A stretch of DNA of 64,000 nucleotides from Smallanthus sonchifolius. Lineage: Eukaryota; Streptophyta; Magnoliopsida; Asterales; Asteraceae. How positions within the stretch are numbered: position 1 is the stretch's first letter; each line of letters opens with the position of its first letter. The translations under genes and the position numbers were made by a program. Shown here in pieces: positions 1 to 11,763 of the stretch. The stretch is taken from assembly GCA_023525975.1 (NCBI GenBank), contig CM042032.1, positions 76,964,260 through 77,028,259 on the forward strand, in the 5' to 3' direction. Below the pieces are notes generated by a model. That model did no database searches, was not told the origin of the DNA, and saw nothing but the letters and a program-made list of their open reading frames with translations.

Positions 1-1376
1 CGAGACCGGGCTCCTGCATATATATTTTTTTGGATTTTTTCTGGTTAATTTAATTAATAAAAATTGTTTTATTAATTATTATTATTATATATAAATGTGT
101 TTTAACCCGGGAAACGACCCGTAGACTCGGGTATGAATTTATTAACTTATTTTTATTAATATACCCACTTTTATAAATAATATATTTATGTTATTATCAA
201 ATAAAAATAATATATTTATATTATTTTCGAAACTGTAACTTTGGATAAAAATAATATGTTTTATTATTTTTAACCCGTGACTTTTATAATTAGATAATAT
301 ATGTTTATATATTATTTCGTATCATTTTTGTACCACGTGTGACGTTTTAAAACTATTAAATGATATAAATAGTTATATTATTTACTCTCGTTATTATTTT
401 GACTAAAAATAATATATTTATTATTTTTGACGTAAATGGTTATTTATTTATCTAGAGAACTAAAAAAAAAGATATATTAAATTATATTATCTTCCTAACC
501 ATTTTAAATGACACGAACAAACCTTAGCTTATTCCTTTAAACTAAATGACTAAACTACAACTATAATAGGTTAATTGTGACCTACTTTGGATTATATCTT
601 TGGATCAAACTTAGCTCGGAAACTACTTACAAACCATGTGAGTTTTCATGCCCCTCTTTATACATTTTATCACTTTTGGGGTGAAACATGTTCCTATATA
701 ATTACACTTACACTATTGACAAATCTCACAACTTGAAACAAATTCCCTTATGTTAGACTTGTTTAATTGCATTATGTGGCTTATTTGTTGATTACACTAG
801 TTCATATTATTAACTGTTTCGACAGCCTATGAATGGAATTAGTGGTACCATGTGGGTTAGCTACCCCATGCATTTCTTTGATCTAGGATGCATGTAATGA
901 ATTCTGAAACTGAAAAAAACTGTTAACTATATGTTGGACAATCTGAATTGGATAAATCTTAAAAGGAAGGTTTAATTTGGACTGTGTGTATATACAATAA
1001 GACTATAATGTATTACTTGTCTTAGCATGGAATTTGTACTTTATCTAAACTACTATATCTATATCTACCATGATTGCTCACCAACAATTCATTTTGTTGA
1101 TAACTCTTATTTTAAACATGTTTCAGGTGCACCAAGTTCAAGCAACGCTTGATTTATGTTCAACACTTAGGCTTGGACTTAGAAATTTGAAATCTGATTT
1201 TATCTTGTTTGGAACTATGTTTTGTCTTGTTTATTTGAACTATTTGTAGCCTTTGAGGCACTTTTAATATTATTGAATAAAATTATGAAATTTTAATAGT
1301 TCCAAGTGCTACGAGCAATCTGGTCACAATTCGGGTCATACTCCGACGTGTTCCGCCGCCCGGTTGGGGTGTGACA
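1..1376 (+). repeat. 3' part of an LTR, related to the LTRs at 21403 and 28058
   Basis: The stretch is AT-rich and non-coding and ends in a GC-rich tail closing with GGGGTGTGACA. Its order of landmarks (acccGTAGactcggg near 115, then TTATATTATTTTC-like repeats, a 'tttcaggtgcacc' block near 1125 and the CCGCCG...GGGGTGTGACA end) matches the second half of the 2948-bp LTRs further on, but with many differences. I read it as the last part of a diverged relative whose start lies left of the window. No primer binding site follows at 1377, so it is a solo or truncated LTR. Confidence 0.6.
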
Positions 1377-1469
1377 TTTAACAAAACTAAAACTAAAGCA
1401 TTAATTAATAGCAAACCCCCTAGCAGCGCGCCCCCGCAGGGAAAAATTTTCGGCACAAAAGTAATGCTA

Positions 1470-1790
1470 GGTTCACGGTTTCATTATGGTTCACGGTTCA
1501 GTAAGGGGTAAGGGGTTCTCGACTAAGGAAAGGTTCACGGTTCAGTAAGGGGTTCACAGTTCAGCAAAGGTCACGGCTCATGGTAAGGTTCACGGTTCAG
1601 CAAAAAGGGTTCACGGCTCTACTAAGGTTCACGGCTCCATTTTATAAACCGTGAACTGTAAACCGTGAACATTGAGACAAGTGAACTGTTAAACCGTGAA
1701 ACGTTAAACCGTGAAGCGTTAAACAGTGAAGTAGAAACCCGTAAACACAACCGTGAGAGTCCAAAACCGTGAATGTTAAGACCTGATAAG
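1470..1790. repeat. GGTTCACGG / CCGTGAAC minisatellite with inverted halves
   Basis: The left half (1470-1640) repeats GGTTCACGGTTCAG with short spacers. The right half (1645-1780) repeats the complementary form AACCGTGAAC. The halves therefore face each other and could fold into a long imperfect hairpin. Confidence 0.7.
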
Positions 1791-2268
1791 GCAGTGCTAA
1801 ATTTAAGGGATTTTGATTGTAATTTCAAATTTTGAAAATCTTTTAAATTGTTAAGTACATCAAAGTTTCTTTATTTAAAATAATAAATAATATTTTAATT
1901 CGAAATATTTGAGATAAAATTACAAGATTTTAGGAAAAACACAATCAAAATCATTATTCATCCCAAATAAAGGGGATTTCATCGAAATTATGATGAACAC
2001 GAAGAACAACTTATGAACATCAGATAAACTGTTCTTCAATAATATCATATAAAAACCTGGAATCAAAATCTTGAAACATAATTCTTTAACAGATTTCGAA
2101 AATACTAAGGATCTCGGGTTTAGGAGATAAAAAACGTGATATATTTACAAAAAACAGAAAACCGTGAACTAAAAGAAAACGATTTTCTTCATGGTTTTAA
2201 CAGAACTAATGTTCTCCGATTTTAATTCCAGTTTAAGGAAAGAAACAAGAACTGATTTATCAACATCT

Positions 2269-2280
2269 GCTCTGATACCA
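2269..2280 (-). other. Primer binding site (tRNA-iMet type)
   Basis: The minus strand reads TGGTATCAGAGC, the standard plant initiator-methionine tRNA primer site. It lies two bases inside the LTR edge at 2283. Confidence 0.7.
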
Positions 2281-2282
2281 CA

Positions 2283-2985
2283 TGTTGATCAGTTCTTGTG
2301 ACTAAGTAATGAAAAACAATATATATAAATCATACCTGCTAAGTTCACCGATGATAGGGAAGACATCATGATCTCTGATCTGGATTGGGTTCCCGTTTAG
2401 GGTGTACGATTAGAATGGTATTAGGAGAGATGGTAAGCTCACGGTTATGGAGAGAGAGAGAGGGGGACGATTTGGTTAGTGGTGATAGAATAGATTCATT
2501 AGTCTATTCCTTCTAATCAGCTCTCTATTTATATGTACACTCGAGGAGAAATCCATTAACGACCCATTTAGAGTAATTAGGCATATCAACTAATTACTAG
2601 TCATAGGTTATTAAATAAATAAATAATTATATTTGATCATTTAATAATTATATAAATGATTATAAGAGCCACATATTAAATCGTGTGTTACAATTAACTG
2701 AATTGTACGCCATCTTGGTTTTCTCTGATAGCACTATCAATACTTGGTAGTAACCCGGTCTCAAGTCTAACTTAGAGAACTGTATACCTTTCTATTTCGG
2801 ATTGGATAGTTTTCTGAAAATGACATAAGCTTGAATATTGAATGGCATGACACATCATTATGTCTCCCCATAATCGTGTCCCTCCCCATAAAGCTTCAAA
2901 TATGGATTTGATCAAACTTGTTACACGGTTATGTGAGGGAAAGTCACAAAATCATGCCCCGCTACCGAAATTAAAAAAAAAATCT
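2283..2985 (-). repeat. LTR of the minus-strand element (outer edge uncertain)
   Basis: The plus strand starts TGTTGATCAG directly next to the primer binding site, so this is the upstream LTR of a minus-strand element. It contains a short GA run (2450-2463). I could not find a clear outer terminus; the right edge near 2985 is a guess from where the sequence changes to an A run. Confidence 0.4.
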
Positions 2986-3159
2986 ACCATGTTTTGGTGT
3001 TTTTGATTTGGTTTTCGAGGATAAACCCTATATGTATTTATTTAGATTTGTTAATGGTTGTGATGCATATTCTTTGGTAAAGATTCAAAACGGAATGAAA
3101 ATAAACAATGAGCATCAAGATAGATCGAATAAGACTTTATATTTTATAATTATCTAATA

Positions 3160-4509
3160 GCTTTCGGTAGGAAAATTACTTTGCTCAAAGCCGTGCTAGG
3201 GAATTTGCCTATTTACTACTTGTCTCTGTTTAAAGCACCGGCACAAGTGATTAGCAAATTGGAAAGCATGAGAATATCCTTTCTTTGGGGTGAAATGAAC
3301 AACTCAAAAAAGATCTCATGGGTGGCTTGGGATGAATCGTGGCACCAAAAGATATGGGAGGATTGGGAATAGGGAGTATTCGATCAATGAACCTTGCCCT
3401 CCTTTCAAAGTGGCTTTGGAGATATAAGGCGGACACAAAGGCGATGTGGGTAGATTTCATTAAGTTCTTTCACGGAAAAGGGACTCCTGAATCCTTTCCG
3501 GTGAAGAAGACGTTATCGGGAATATAGAGCTCGATACACAAGGCTGTAAAGGAGTTAAAGGGGATGAATATTAAACTTCTTGAGTCTTTTCATTGTAATG
3601 CAGGTAAGGGAGTTAACACAATGTTTTGGTACGATAAATGGCTAGAAATCGGAGCTTTAAAAGATGTTTTTCCAAGACTCTACAAGTTAGAAATAAATAA
3701 GGAGGCAACCGTGGCAGAAAGGTTATCAAGAAGCAATGATCAAACAAAAATTGCATGTGCATGGTTAGCAACTCCATCAATGCAAGAGGACAGATTGGAG
3801 ATTTCGAGATGCGAGGCTGAAGTTCAGGCTCAAGAAGTATCAAATGAGCATGATAAATGGGTTTGGAAAGAAGACCCCTCGGGTATGTTTTCAGTCAACT
3901 TTTTGAGAAGGAAGATCGATCCCGTGTTGTTCAATAAGGACAACATAGTTCTGGATTGGACAAATTTGTTACTGATTAAAACTAATTTTTTTGTTTGGAG
4001 AGCGGGTCTAGGTAAAATACACACTCGATCAACGCTGTGTAAAAGAAACGTTATGTTCTTGTGTGGGAAAGAGGATGAAACGGCTGATCATCAGCTATGT
4101 TCTTGCGAATGGGCTGCCACGTTCGGGTTAAAATGTGGACCTGGTGTAGGATTTCAAAGGCGAGAAGGAACAACATTACGGAAATGTGTGGGGTTTTTAC
4201 AAGTGAGCTAAGGGGTAACAATTATTACAAAGACACTTGTCACGCAATTATTTTATCCACAATGTGGTTCATCTGGAAGGCAATAAACGACTTGCTCTTT
4301 AACAATGTCATATGGAGCCAAGATAGAGTGACCGAGGAGATAAAATCGAATACATTTTTATGGGTGAAGAATAAGGGGAGTATCCAATAATTAGAATGGA
4401 AGTATTGGTGTAATTTTAGTTTCTTCTTCTAATTGTTCTTTACTCTTGCTCTAGTATCCTACCAAAGGTTTCTTCAGTTTTATTTGTTTGCTTGCCGTTT
4501 AAAAAAAAA
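3160..4509 (+). mobile_element. 5'-truncated L1-type LINE (3' part of reverse transcriptase ORF)
   Basis: Reading fragments at 3160-3372, 3339-3527, 3564-4211 and 4097-4390 together resemble the C-terminal third of plant L1-type ORF2. They include the post-catalytic segment (AVLGNLPIYYLSLFKAP, then RISFLWG) and a zf-RVT-like segment around 3955-4110 (TNFFVWRAGLGKIHTRSTL, CGKEDETADHQL). The catalytic YADD region is absent, so the copy is 5'-truncated, as is usual for LINEs. Frame changes between fragments and an internal stop near 3370 show it is dead. A run of nine A at 4501-4509 marks the 3' end. The same segment occurs in the LINE at 17398, which carries more of the reverse transcriptase. 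Target duplications were not found. Confidence 0.8.
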
Positions 4510-5349
4510 CTACATTATTATTCGGACCATGCTTTGCTTAGCACTTCCCACCTTATTTGTAAATTAGCATTACAATAACCCTATGAACACTCATATCATA
4601 CGATATCAAATTTTAAAAATTTAGGACCGAAATGAATTAAATGACTCGATAAATAATGTAGAAAGGAATTTTAAAATATGGGTGTTATAGGTATACAATT
4701 TATATATCTATTTCAAACAAATACAACATACTTTATTTATAATTTCCCACCCGTTGATTTTCCTTTTAACATTACCATCTTTTTACAAAGCCATTGCACA
4801 TTCTTAAACCCAACCTATTAAACATGTATCATTTTTAGACACTCCTTAAAACATTTAATCACATTATTAAAATACAAATTAGCCAATGAAAAATTTTAGG
4901 TATATTTATTCCGCTTCATTCATAACAATTTTAATAAAATGCTATACCATTAAAAATTGAGATGTTATAATTCAACATTGTTGGTGTGAATCTTCTAACT
5001 TGTGTCTTCAAGTCTATCATGGACATCTCTACATCCTCAACCTCTTGTGCAAGCTCGCCATCTTGTTCTTGGGTGTGCCTCGATTCTTTTTAACTTCATG
5101 ACGAGCATCATCCTAACGAGACAGTTCTTCTCACCCACCAAACCACTTGTTTTAGCCACAATCTTATCGGTCTCATTTCCCATCTCCTTGAATTGGTTGG
5201 CTTTATATCAAATACCACAAACTTATCTCGATAAGCTCACTTTGCGACACTCAGACTCTGTTATATCGGCCTTGCTCTGTTCTTTTCAATGATTCAGGCG
5301 AGCTTAATTGAAACACAAACACTTATACAATAAAAACAAAAATAATAAA
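4510..5349. other. AT-rich stretch, nothing recognised
   Basis: I see no coding similarity here. An open frame of 96 codons at 5002-5292 has no recognisable motif and may belong to the CACTA-type element ending at 5439. Confidence 0.5.
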
Positions 5350-5439
5350 AAAATTTTGTGACGGTATCTGTCAGAAACTTTCGGACGGCATAATCCGTCA
5401 GAAAATTGTCGTCAGTAATAATGTTGTTTTCTTGTAGTG
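5350..5439 (-). mobile_element. Terminal fragment of a CACTA (En/Spm-type) transposon
   Basis: The plus strand ends in ttttcttgtagtg at 5427-5439. On the minus strand this is CACTACAAGAAAA, the hallmark start of plant CACTA elements. The adjoining 70 bases carry repeated CTGACGG / CCGTCAG motifs typical of CACTA subterminal repeats. I found no matching opposite terminus upstream, so this is a fragment or an eroded copy. Confidence 0.65.
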
Positions 5440-6161
5440 TGCAAGAGAAGTTTTCTATAAGAGTTTAACAACCTGCTTTCGAGAGTGGTTTGTATCAACC
5501 TATGAAAATCACTAGGATATATTGCTTTATATCAACAATTTAGATTCTGTCTCTAATCTTAAATTTGTTTACAAACAAGACTAATTAATCACTTCAAATA
5601 TTTTCTCTTTTATTTTCTTCTTTTAATATTATCATATATATTAATCAAAAATTTGTGAAGCATACGAATCATTTTTTTTAAATATATCAAATATATCAAT
5701 TCATGCATTCCAATTCTAAGTAAAATTAAAAAAAAACATCATTATGTGTCAGTTCTTTTATTGAAGAGTTCATGTCATCAAAAGCTAAAAAAGTTACCAA
5801 AATCATTATTTTGCCGTCCATTTTAAGATGGCAAAGCACTAAGCGTTAAAGAACACGATTACTTATAAGTCTTGAAGCCTTGAATGGATTGATTGAGTAA
5901 ACATATTAACATTTTTAAGCATGTAAATGTATTTAAGTCTTGACATTTAATATTTTTTGTTGTTTAATCTAAACTCTTTAAAATAATTCTTCATTTCTTT
6001 ATCTTTAAACATGTTAGAATAAAACTTGTTATCTCTGATGTACTTAAAAATCTCAAACTTTAAATTTTATACTAACTTATAGTTGTACAATAATTTAAAA
6101 GTTAATTTTCGATTAAAAAAAATCATGTTAAAGTAATCGTATTTTTACAAAATATTAACGT
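5440..6161. other. AT-rich stretch, nothing recognised
   Basis: Low-complexity A/T-rich DNA with no open frame of note and no clear inverted or tandem repeat. Confidence 0.5.
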
Positions 6162-6169
6162 GTAAAATT

Positions 6170-6870
6170 AGGGGTGACAATCATGACTTATTTTTCAAAG
6201 ATAGGTTGATTTACATAGAAAAAATTTGAATATAGATTCATTTTGATCAACTCAAATTTTACACGGGTCAATTTTAATTAACTCAAATTATATAATAGTT
6301 CAAAATGAACTCTACTTATAAAATATGTTAACTAATATGGGTTCAAATGGACCAACATCATCAGGACAATTGTTTGCTACCATCTTTGACTAGACATCAC
6401 CGACCCCATCATCAACGCCGCCATCACCGTTGCGGTCGTCGCCTCCACCGCTGCCACCTTCGCCACTAGCACGACCTCCTCCACTGCCGCCACCACCACC
6501 AACTCCACCTACGCCACTGCCCTCGTTATGTAACGATTGACACCACCATGATGCTAGCTACATCGCCACCATTATCACTATCCAATGCCACCTACACCAT
6601 CTTCATTTCCACTGCACTGCCACCACCTTCACCGTTGCCTCCACCCGCTGCCACTAGCCACCGTACAATAATATAGCGGTTGAACCATTTTGATAGTTTT
6701 TTTAAACTACTCTTTTCATCCCAAGTCCATTTTGGTCAAAACTCGTTTTGACTCGAACAAAATTGATACTTTTTTTATAGCGGCCATTTTGACCCAATCA
6801 TATTTTGCTTAGAACAAGTTTGACCCCTTACCTCCCGACCCAAACGACCTGTTACATTTGCCAGGCTTAT
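6170..6870. mobile_element. Non-autonomous hAT-type element with GC-rich core
   Basis: Perfect 8-bp direct repeats GTAAAATT (6162-6169 and 6871-6878) flank a 701-bp unit. Its ends are imperfect inverted repeats (AGGGGTGACAATC at the left; the right end read backwards gives AGCCTGGCAAATG). An 8-bp duplication and GGGGTG-like ends are hAT features. Subterminal 'tcaattttaa / cattttgaccc' motifs occur on both sides. The centre (6390-6660) is an unusually GC-rich run of CCACC/GCC triplets. No transposase is visible. Confidence 0.65.
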
Positions 6871-6878
6871 GTAAAATT

Positions 6879-9877
6879 GCAAACTGAACCTTAGAAAAAC
6901 AAACAACGTTCCTCTATGTTACAAAAAATATGACTTCTTCTATAAAAAAAACCTCTATACCGTATGATCTTATACACAGATACTTTTTACCGGTTCCAAC
7001 TTGAACAAATTAATGAGTTAAAAATACAATTATAAAACAAACAAACATATATACCCCCCTAGTAAAATTTTGCTTATAAGGTATTTATGGTAGGTCTGGG
7101 TATGATAGAATAGTGACATACTTTTCCTCTAACCCATTATAAACTAAATAAACTTACTAAACTATTTTTTTAATCCTACAAGAATTTATTCATCAAAACT
7201 TATTATGTATTCACTAAAGATAATTCTCCATGTTTATATCATGATATGAGCATCTACATCTTAAAATCTTTGGTTCAAAGATATTCAAATGAAACCATGC
7301 AAAATCAAATAATTTTCCATCTCCCAAGAAAACAAAACCAAATTGTTTGAAGATGAAATTGGAACAAAGGGAGTACAGAAATTGGTGGTGTTCGTTTATT
7401 CAAAGCAAAGGAATCTTATGGGGAAGATGAAAAGAGATAGTGACAGAAGGAAGGCCGGGAAGTGGTGGGTGCTCGTGGACCGAGGAGAATAAACGGCTGC
7501 CACCACCGTCACGCCACCACAATCACCATCAATCTCACCACCATGACCACCGAGTCAAAGGTTTGTCTGGGTGAAGGACCCACACACAGATCAATCTCTA
7601 AAAATACGTTCCGGATGGCACGCACGCTCAGGTGAGGTCAAGTACCCATGTCATATGCCTCGTTCTTTATTCAACCTTCTGCTTTCTTTTTCTTTACGTA
7701 TGTTTTATTCCTTGCTTTTTGAAACCTTACCTTGTATAATTACTTTTAAAGAGATTATTATGTGTGTGTATATATATATGCTAGTTATTTTACATGTAGT
7801 TTTTTCACGGTAGGCGTAGAAAGTTATCGGAATACGATACGCAGTGCCGTCTCTAAGATTTTGGGTGCCTATGCGACTACTAAAAAATGGGTCCATAAAA
7901 TCTAAACTTATATATATATATAAGTTTATTAAAACAAAGATAATCGTATAATAATAGATAAACAAAATTATTGTAGAAAAATGAACTATTTTACATAGTT
8001 AAACGAATTGTGGCTCTCTTAACATTTTTCGAAAGCAAAGTTGTTGATCAACTATTTATAATCCATATCCTTTAAATAATCATTCTCAATACCTGTCATT
8101 ACCAATCCATTAAGACTTTATTGAGATATTGTGGATCGTAAGTAGAATTCAACAACTTCAGTTTTGAAATGTTTATTTCTGCAGATGTCACCGTTACCGG
8201 AATAGTCAGTAGTACTGTATATGCAATTAATGCGTTATGAAAACAATCTACTTGTTTCAAATATTTTAAAACATAAGTAGTTTTTTCTGTATCGAACAAT
8301 CTTCAATCACCAATCACAATTAGCCAAGGCCTTTTTCATTTATCGACAGACAACTATCGTGGTTTTTTTGATGTATCAATTATCGCTTAACGCCAATCGC
8401 AAACGGCAACCCGTAGTCTATCTCCTTTTTTGTTTTTTAAAGAATAAAAAATAAATATATTTTAACCTAATTGGTAAACAACTTGACCTATTGGGTATAC
8501 CCCTTTAGAACATGTAATTACTAACAAGTTTATAATTTTTTGATATATGTTAATCAACCTACGGTACCTAAACGAGAAAAAAATTGCGAACCCCCTCTAG
8601 AACGTGGTCCCAGTGCGGTCGCCCATCCTACACACTCCCAAAGCCCCCCCTGGCGACACGTGTGTTAAGCGGAAGGTATTTGTGTCAAATACAAATTTAC
8701 GCTATAATCATGCCACATTTGTATACTATAATACGCTAACTATTACGCACATATAGTAGCTATGTAATTACGCACAACAAAACGAGGTTTAAAAAATTCA
8801 TTTTTTATAAAAAGAAAAAAATTATAATAATACTATATTGAAATTAAAGATGACAAAATTGTCGATTTTGTGGTGTATTTTTTTAAATAATTAAGTATAT
8901 AAAAGTTATCCGAGATTAAAAAAGACGGTGTAATTAGATAAAAGTCAACAATGATGGTTTTTCCCGTATTATCCCTCCTTGTATTTTTATACGTTTTCTC
9001 CTTTACACATGACACCTCAAATCATCTTTACCTTTAATTGACGGATTCAAATAACCTCCTAAATTTTGTAGAATAAAAACGGTTGTAGTGCAGATTACAA
9101 AGGGTTATTTTGGTGAGAAGTATAGTACATATTTTGACCAATTGATCACACTAATTCAAGGGTACGTTAAAATTAAGTGGTGGCATCATCATATATAATG
9201 GTTACTTAAAATAGGTTTGAAGGGAAGAAAAAGTAATAGCACCATTTTTGTCTTTTTTGGAGTTAAATCTAGATTTATCATTTTTTTTAAATCGAATAAC
9301 TTTTATATCATTTACTATTCTAAAATAAAATACATAAAACAGAAATTAGAAAATTTTATTATCTTAATTTTAGTATAGTGTTGTGCAAAGAGTTATGTCA
9401 TAACTTAAAACGGATACTTTATCTCAAAATAAAACAAAAAAGTTAATCATTAGATTATAATTTAAACATAATTAATTTATATACATTTGTATTTTTGGTT
9501 GTAAGTTTAACTTAGAATATTAATATATAAAAAAATAGGATAAAATAAAATTTCCGGGTTAAACGAGCTTCATTCGTATCAACCTATGATAACCAATTTA
9601 GTTTTCTAGTAATGTGTCTAACACGATTTTCGGATACGTGTTGAATTCGACATGTAACCCATAAATAGTCGAATACGATCTATTTAACACCCCTAATTCA
9701 ATCATATGTTAAGTTCCTTTATATTTTTCTACTTGAGTTATGAATATCAAATTTTCTTTAAACAAAGTTATTAATATCAATTAAATATGGTTGATTGGTT
9801 GAAAAAATCCTCTTATGTTTATGTAACTTTTTTGTTTTCCGGTTAGATGTTTGCTAGCCGGTTTATATATATATAGT
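6879..9877. other. AT-rich stretch without recognised genes
   Basis: I see no reliable coding frame. A short CCACCA-rich patch lies at 7496-7555. The short open frames here (for example 7571-7813) show no motif or conserved composition. Some of this is probably old transposon DNA, but I can name none of it. Confidence 0.5.
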
Positions 9878-10080
9878 TGGGTTAAACTAAGAAGGAGATT
9901 TTTTTTTAAAAAAATCTAAAAAATATATGTTTAGGCATGATTTTCATTCATTTTAGGCATGGTGTTTTTTAATTTTTAAATATGTTCATAAAAATAAAAC
10001 ATAAACACCATGTCTAAAATGAATAACTCCATGCCTAAACATGTACTTTTTAGACAAAATCTCTTTTTTAGTATAACCCA
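9878..10080. mobile_element. Fold-back MITE 1 (TGGGTTA ends)
   Basis: The left arm begins TGGGTTAAACTAAGAAGGAG and includes 'gtttaggcatg...ttttaggcatggtgttt'. The right arm is its imperfect reverse complement ('aaacaccatgtctaaaat... catgcctaaac'), ending agtataaccca. Arms are about 90 bp, so the unit is nearly one large hairpin. TA-rich DNA lies on both sides. Confidence 0.65.
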
Positions 10081-10100
10081 CCCCTATATATATATATATA

Positions 10101-10284
10101 GGTACATGTTCGATTGAGAACCATAATTTTGGCGAGAACCAAAAGAACCATGCATTCTACACAAATGCATACATGCATCCTTACTTTATATATGCAAAAA
10201 TGCATCCATGCATCGTTAAATTTGTGTAGAAATACATGGTTCTTTTGGTTCTCGCCAAAACTATGGTTCTTATTTGAACATGTA

Positions 10285-10286
<2 letters not shown>
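10101..10286. mobile_element. Fold-back MITE 2 (GGTACATGTTC ends)
   Basis: The arms GGTACATGTTC...GAACATGTACC extend inward through 'gagaaccat...ggcgagaaccaaaagaacca' and its reverse complement, about 65 bp per arm. The element sits between two (TA)n tracts, which suggests a TA target. Confidence 0.75.

Positions 10287-10328
<42 letters not shown>
10287..10328. repeat. (TA)n microsatellite
   Basis: An uninterrupted TA tract separates MITE 2 from the Helitron. Confidence 0.9.
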
Positions 10329-10333
<5 letters not shown>

Positions 10334-10765
10334 TATATAATAAATAAAGGTTTTTCAATGCCACATATCGCCTCCATATTCATTCTCATCATTTTTTTCC
10401 CGCCTCTGTCTCTTATTAAATACATCTCTATCTTTTAATAATAATTTTATTTTTAAAGAAATTGATAATTATACCAATAAAACACATTTATTTTAAATTA
10501 TCTCTTATTATAATAAAACTTTGAAATCTAATTATGTACATTTTATTTTCAATCAAATAGTAAATGAAACTCAAATTACATTAAATAGTAATTAACGTTT
10601 TTTTGAAACCCAATTATATATTATTTTTTACATATTTTAAATTTTATTTTCTATCCTTAGTATATGTAATACATTTTTACACATGGAAAATATATACATA
10701 TAGATTTAATAATTTTATATATTAATATTTTTCACCCCGTGTGTAGACACGGGGTTCTAAACTAG
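10329..10765 (+). mobile_element. Short non-autonomous Helitron
   Basis: The left end (TATACTATATAATAAATAAAG) matches the 5' ends of the minus-strand Helitrons at 59872-61958, except that the usual first two bases TC are lost in the TA tract. The right end has a perfect 8-bp-stem hairpin CCCCGTGT-GTAG-ACACGGGG (10735-10754), then TTCTAAA and a terminal CTAG followed by T, as expected for a Helitron 3' end. There is no coding capacity. Confidence 0.75.
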
Positions 10766-10779
10766 TATATATATATATA

Positions 10780-11165
10780 GGGGTATGTTCTTTTGAGAAC
10801 CAACAATATGTTAAGAACCGTGAGAACCTCATTAACTCTTCCTCTATTTATAATATAAATTGACTAGAATTCATGTACATTTCAATATGTTTAAGGTTTG
10901 GTTTTAAAAGACCTCGAATTTATAGTCGTTTTTTTAAATGCATATATGCACTCACACTATATGCACAAATGAATGCATATATGCATATTTTTATACTTTT
11001 CTTAAAAAAATTCAGGAGAGAGGAGATAAACTCAAAATAAGAGTGGGAAGAGATAAATAAAACATTGTTGTTGAATTTTACTTTTTTCACTAAAGCAATA
11101 TGTACACGTTTTGTGCGGTTCTTTCGGTTCTCAACATATGGTTGGTTCTCAAAAGAACATGCCCC
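10780..11165. mobile_element. Fold-back MITE 3 (GGGGTATGTTC ends)
   Basis: Inverted ends GGGGTATGTTCTTTTGAGAA and the reverse complement of ttctcaaaagaacatgcccc match almost perfectly for about 45 bp, including 'aaccaacaatatgtt'. It is flanked by TA tracts on both sides, like MITE 2, and shares the GAGAACC motif with it, so the two are probably one superfamily. Confidence 0.75.
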
Positions 11166-11199
11166 TATATATATATATATATATATATTTAAAGAGCAT

Positions 11200-11763
11200 G
11201 AGGGGGAATAGTACCCTTAATTTTTTTTTGTTTTCTAATTTTCTTTTTCACCCCTCTTACTATACTATGTTTACATTTGGATCCCTACGTCGTTACATTC
11301 CATTTAGGATTAGGAATAGGCGTAATTGGACCTACTTTTTACATATCTCTCGTTATTTGCGACCTTATTCACCTCTTTGGGCTTCTATTGAATCGAGAAA
11401 TAGGTTTGATTGTCCATTTTTTTATATATTGGATATCTATATAAGGCATTCTCCGAATCATTCAAATCGAAGTAATTGGATGTCCAATTCGGGCCTATAT
11501 GACATGACCGATCCATATAAATACTCCAACACTCCACTATTACATACATCACACTAGATAGATATCATATTCATGGAATACGATTCACTTTCAAGATGCC
11601 TTGGTGGTGAAATGTTAGACACACGAGACTCAAAATCTCATGCTAAAGAATGTGGAGGTTCGAGTCCTCTTCAAGGCATAATATTGAGAATGCTCATTGA
11701 ATGAGCAATTCAATAAGATGGCTTGGATATCAATACCGATTCGATCCGAGCTCTCTTGGAATA
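11200..11763 (+). other. Nuclear plastid DNA, part 1 (trnL-CAA region)
   Basis: The segment contains a plastid-type trnL-CAA (11598-11678) with flanks that read like the plastid ndhB-trnL-ycf2 interval. It continues after the solo LTR at 14280, where 'ggaata' joins 'acttcgacagcgg'. The left border is not certain; convincing plastid character begins near 11265. Confidence 0.75.
11598..11678 (+). pseudogene. trnL-CAA: Plastid-derived tRNA-Leu(CAA) copy
   Basis: The 81-nt sequence has a class II leucine tRNA layout. The acceptor arms GCCTTGG / TCAAGGC pair, the anticodon loop is CTCAAAA with anticodon CAA, there is a variable arm, and the T arm carries GGTTCGAGTCC. Compared with the usual plastid gene as I remember it, about five positions differ and most are C-to-T or G-to-A, the pattern of decay of methylated cytosine in nuclear plastid DNA. 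Transcription in the nucleus is unlikely but cannot be excluded, because A- and B-box-like motifs are intact. Confidence 0.8.

Larger units (their letters stand above)
1377..2282 (-). mobile_element. Internal fragment of a minus-strand LTR retrotransposon
   Basis: A tRNA-iMet-type primer binding site (2269-2280, minus strand) places this stretch just inside a minus-strand LTR element whose LTR begins at 2283. What remains to the left is leader-like sequence plus a GTGAAC-rich minisatellite. There is no recognisable gag or pol. The fragment stops where the LTR ending at 1376 begins. The family (Copia or gypsy) cannot be decided. Confidence 0.4.

Noticed and set aside
5002..5292. 96-codon frame as a small protein gene
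   Set aside because: No recognisable motif, and it adjoins a CACTA-type terminus; not enough support.
10068..10364. Frames of 77 and 98 codons on opposite strands
   Set aside because: They read through TA repeats and the arms of a fold-back element.
11111..11557. 148-codon frame
   Set aside because: It joins a fold-back arm, a TA tract and plastid spacer DNA; no single gene can span these.
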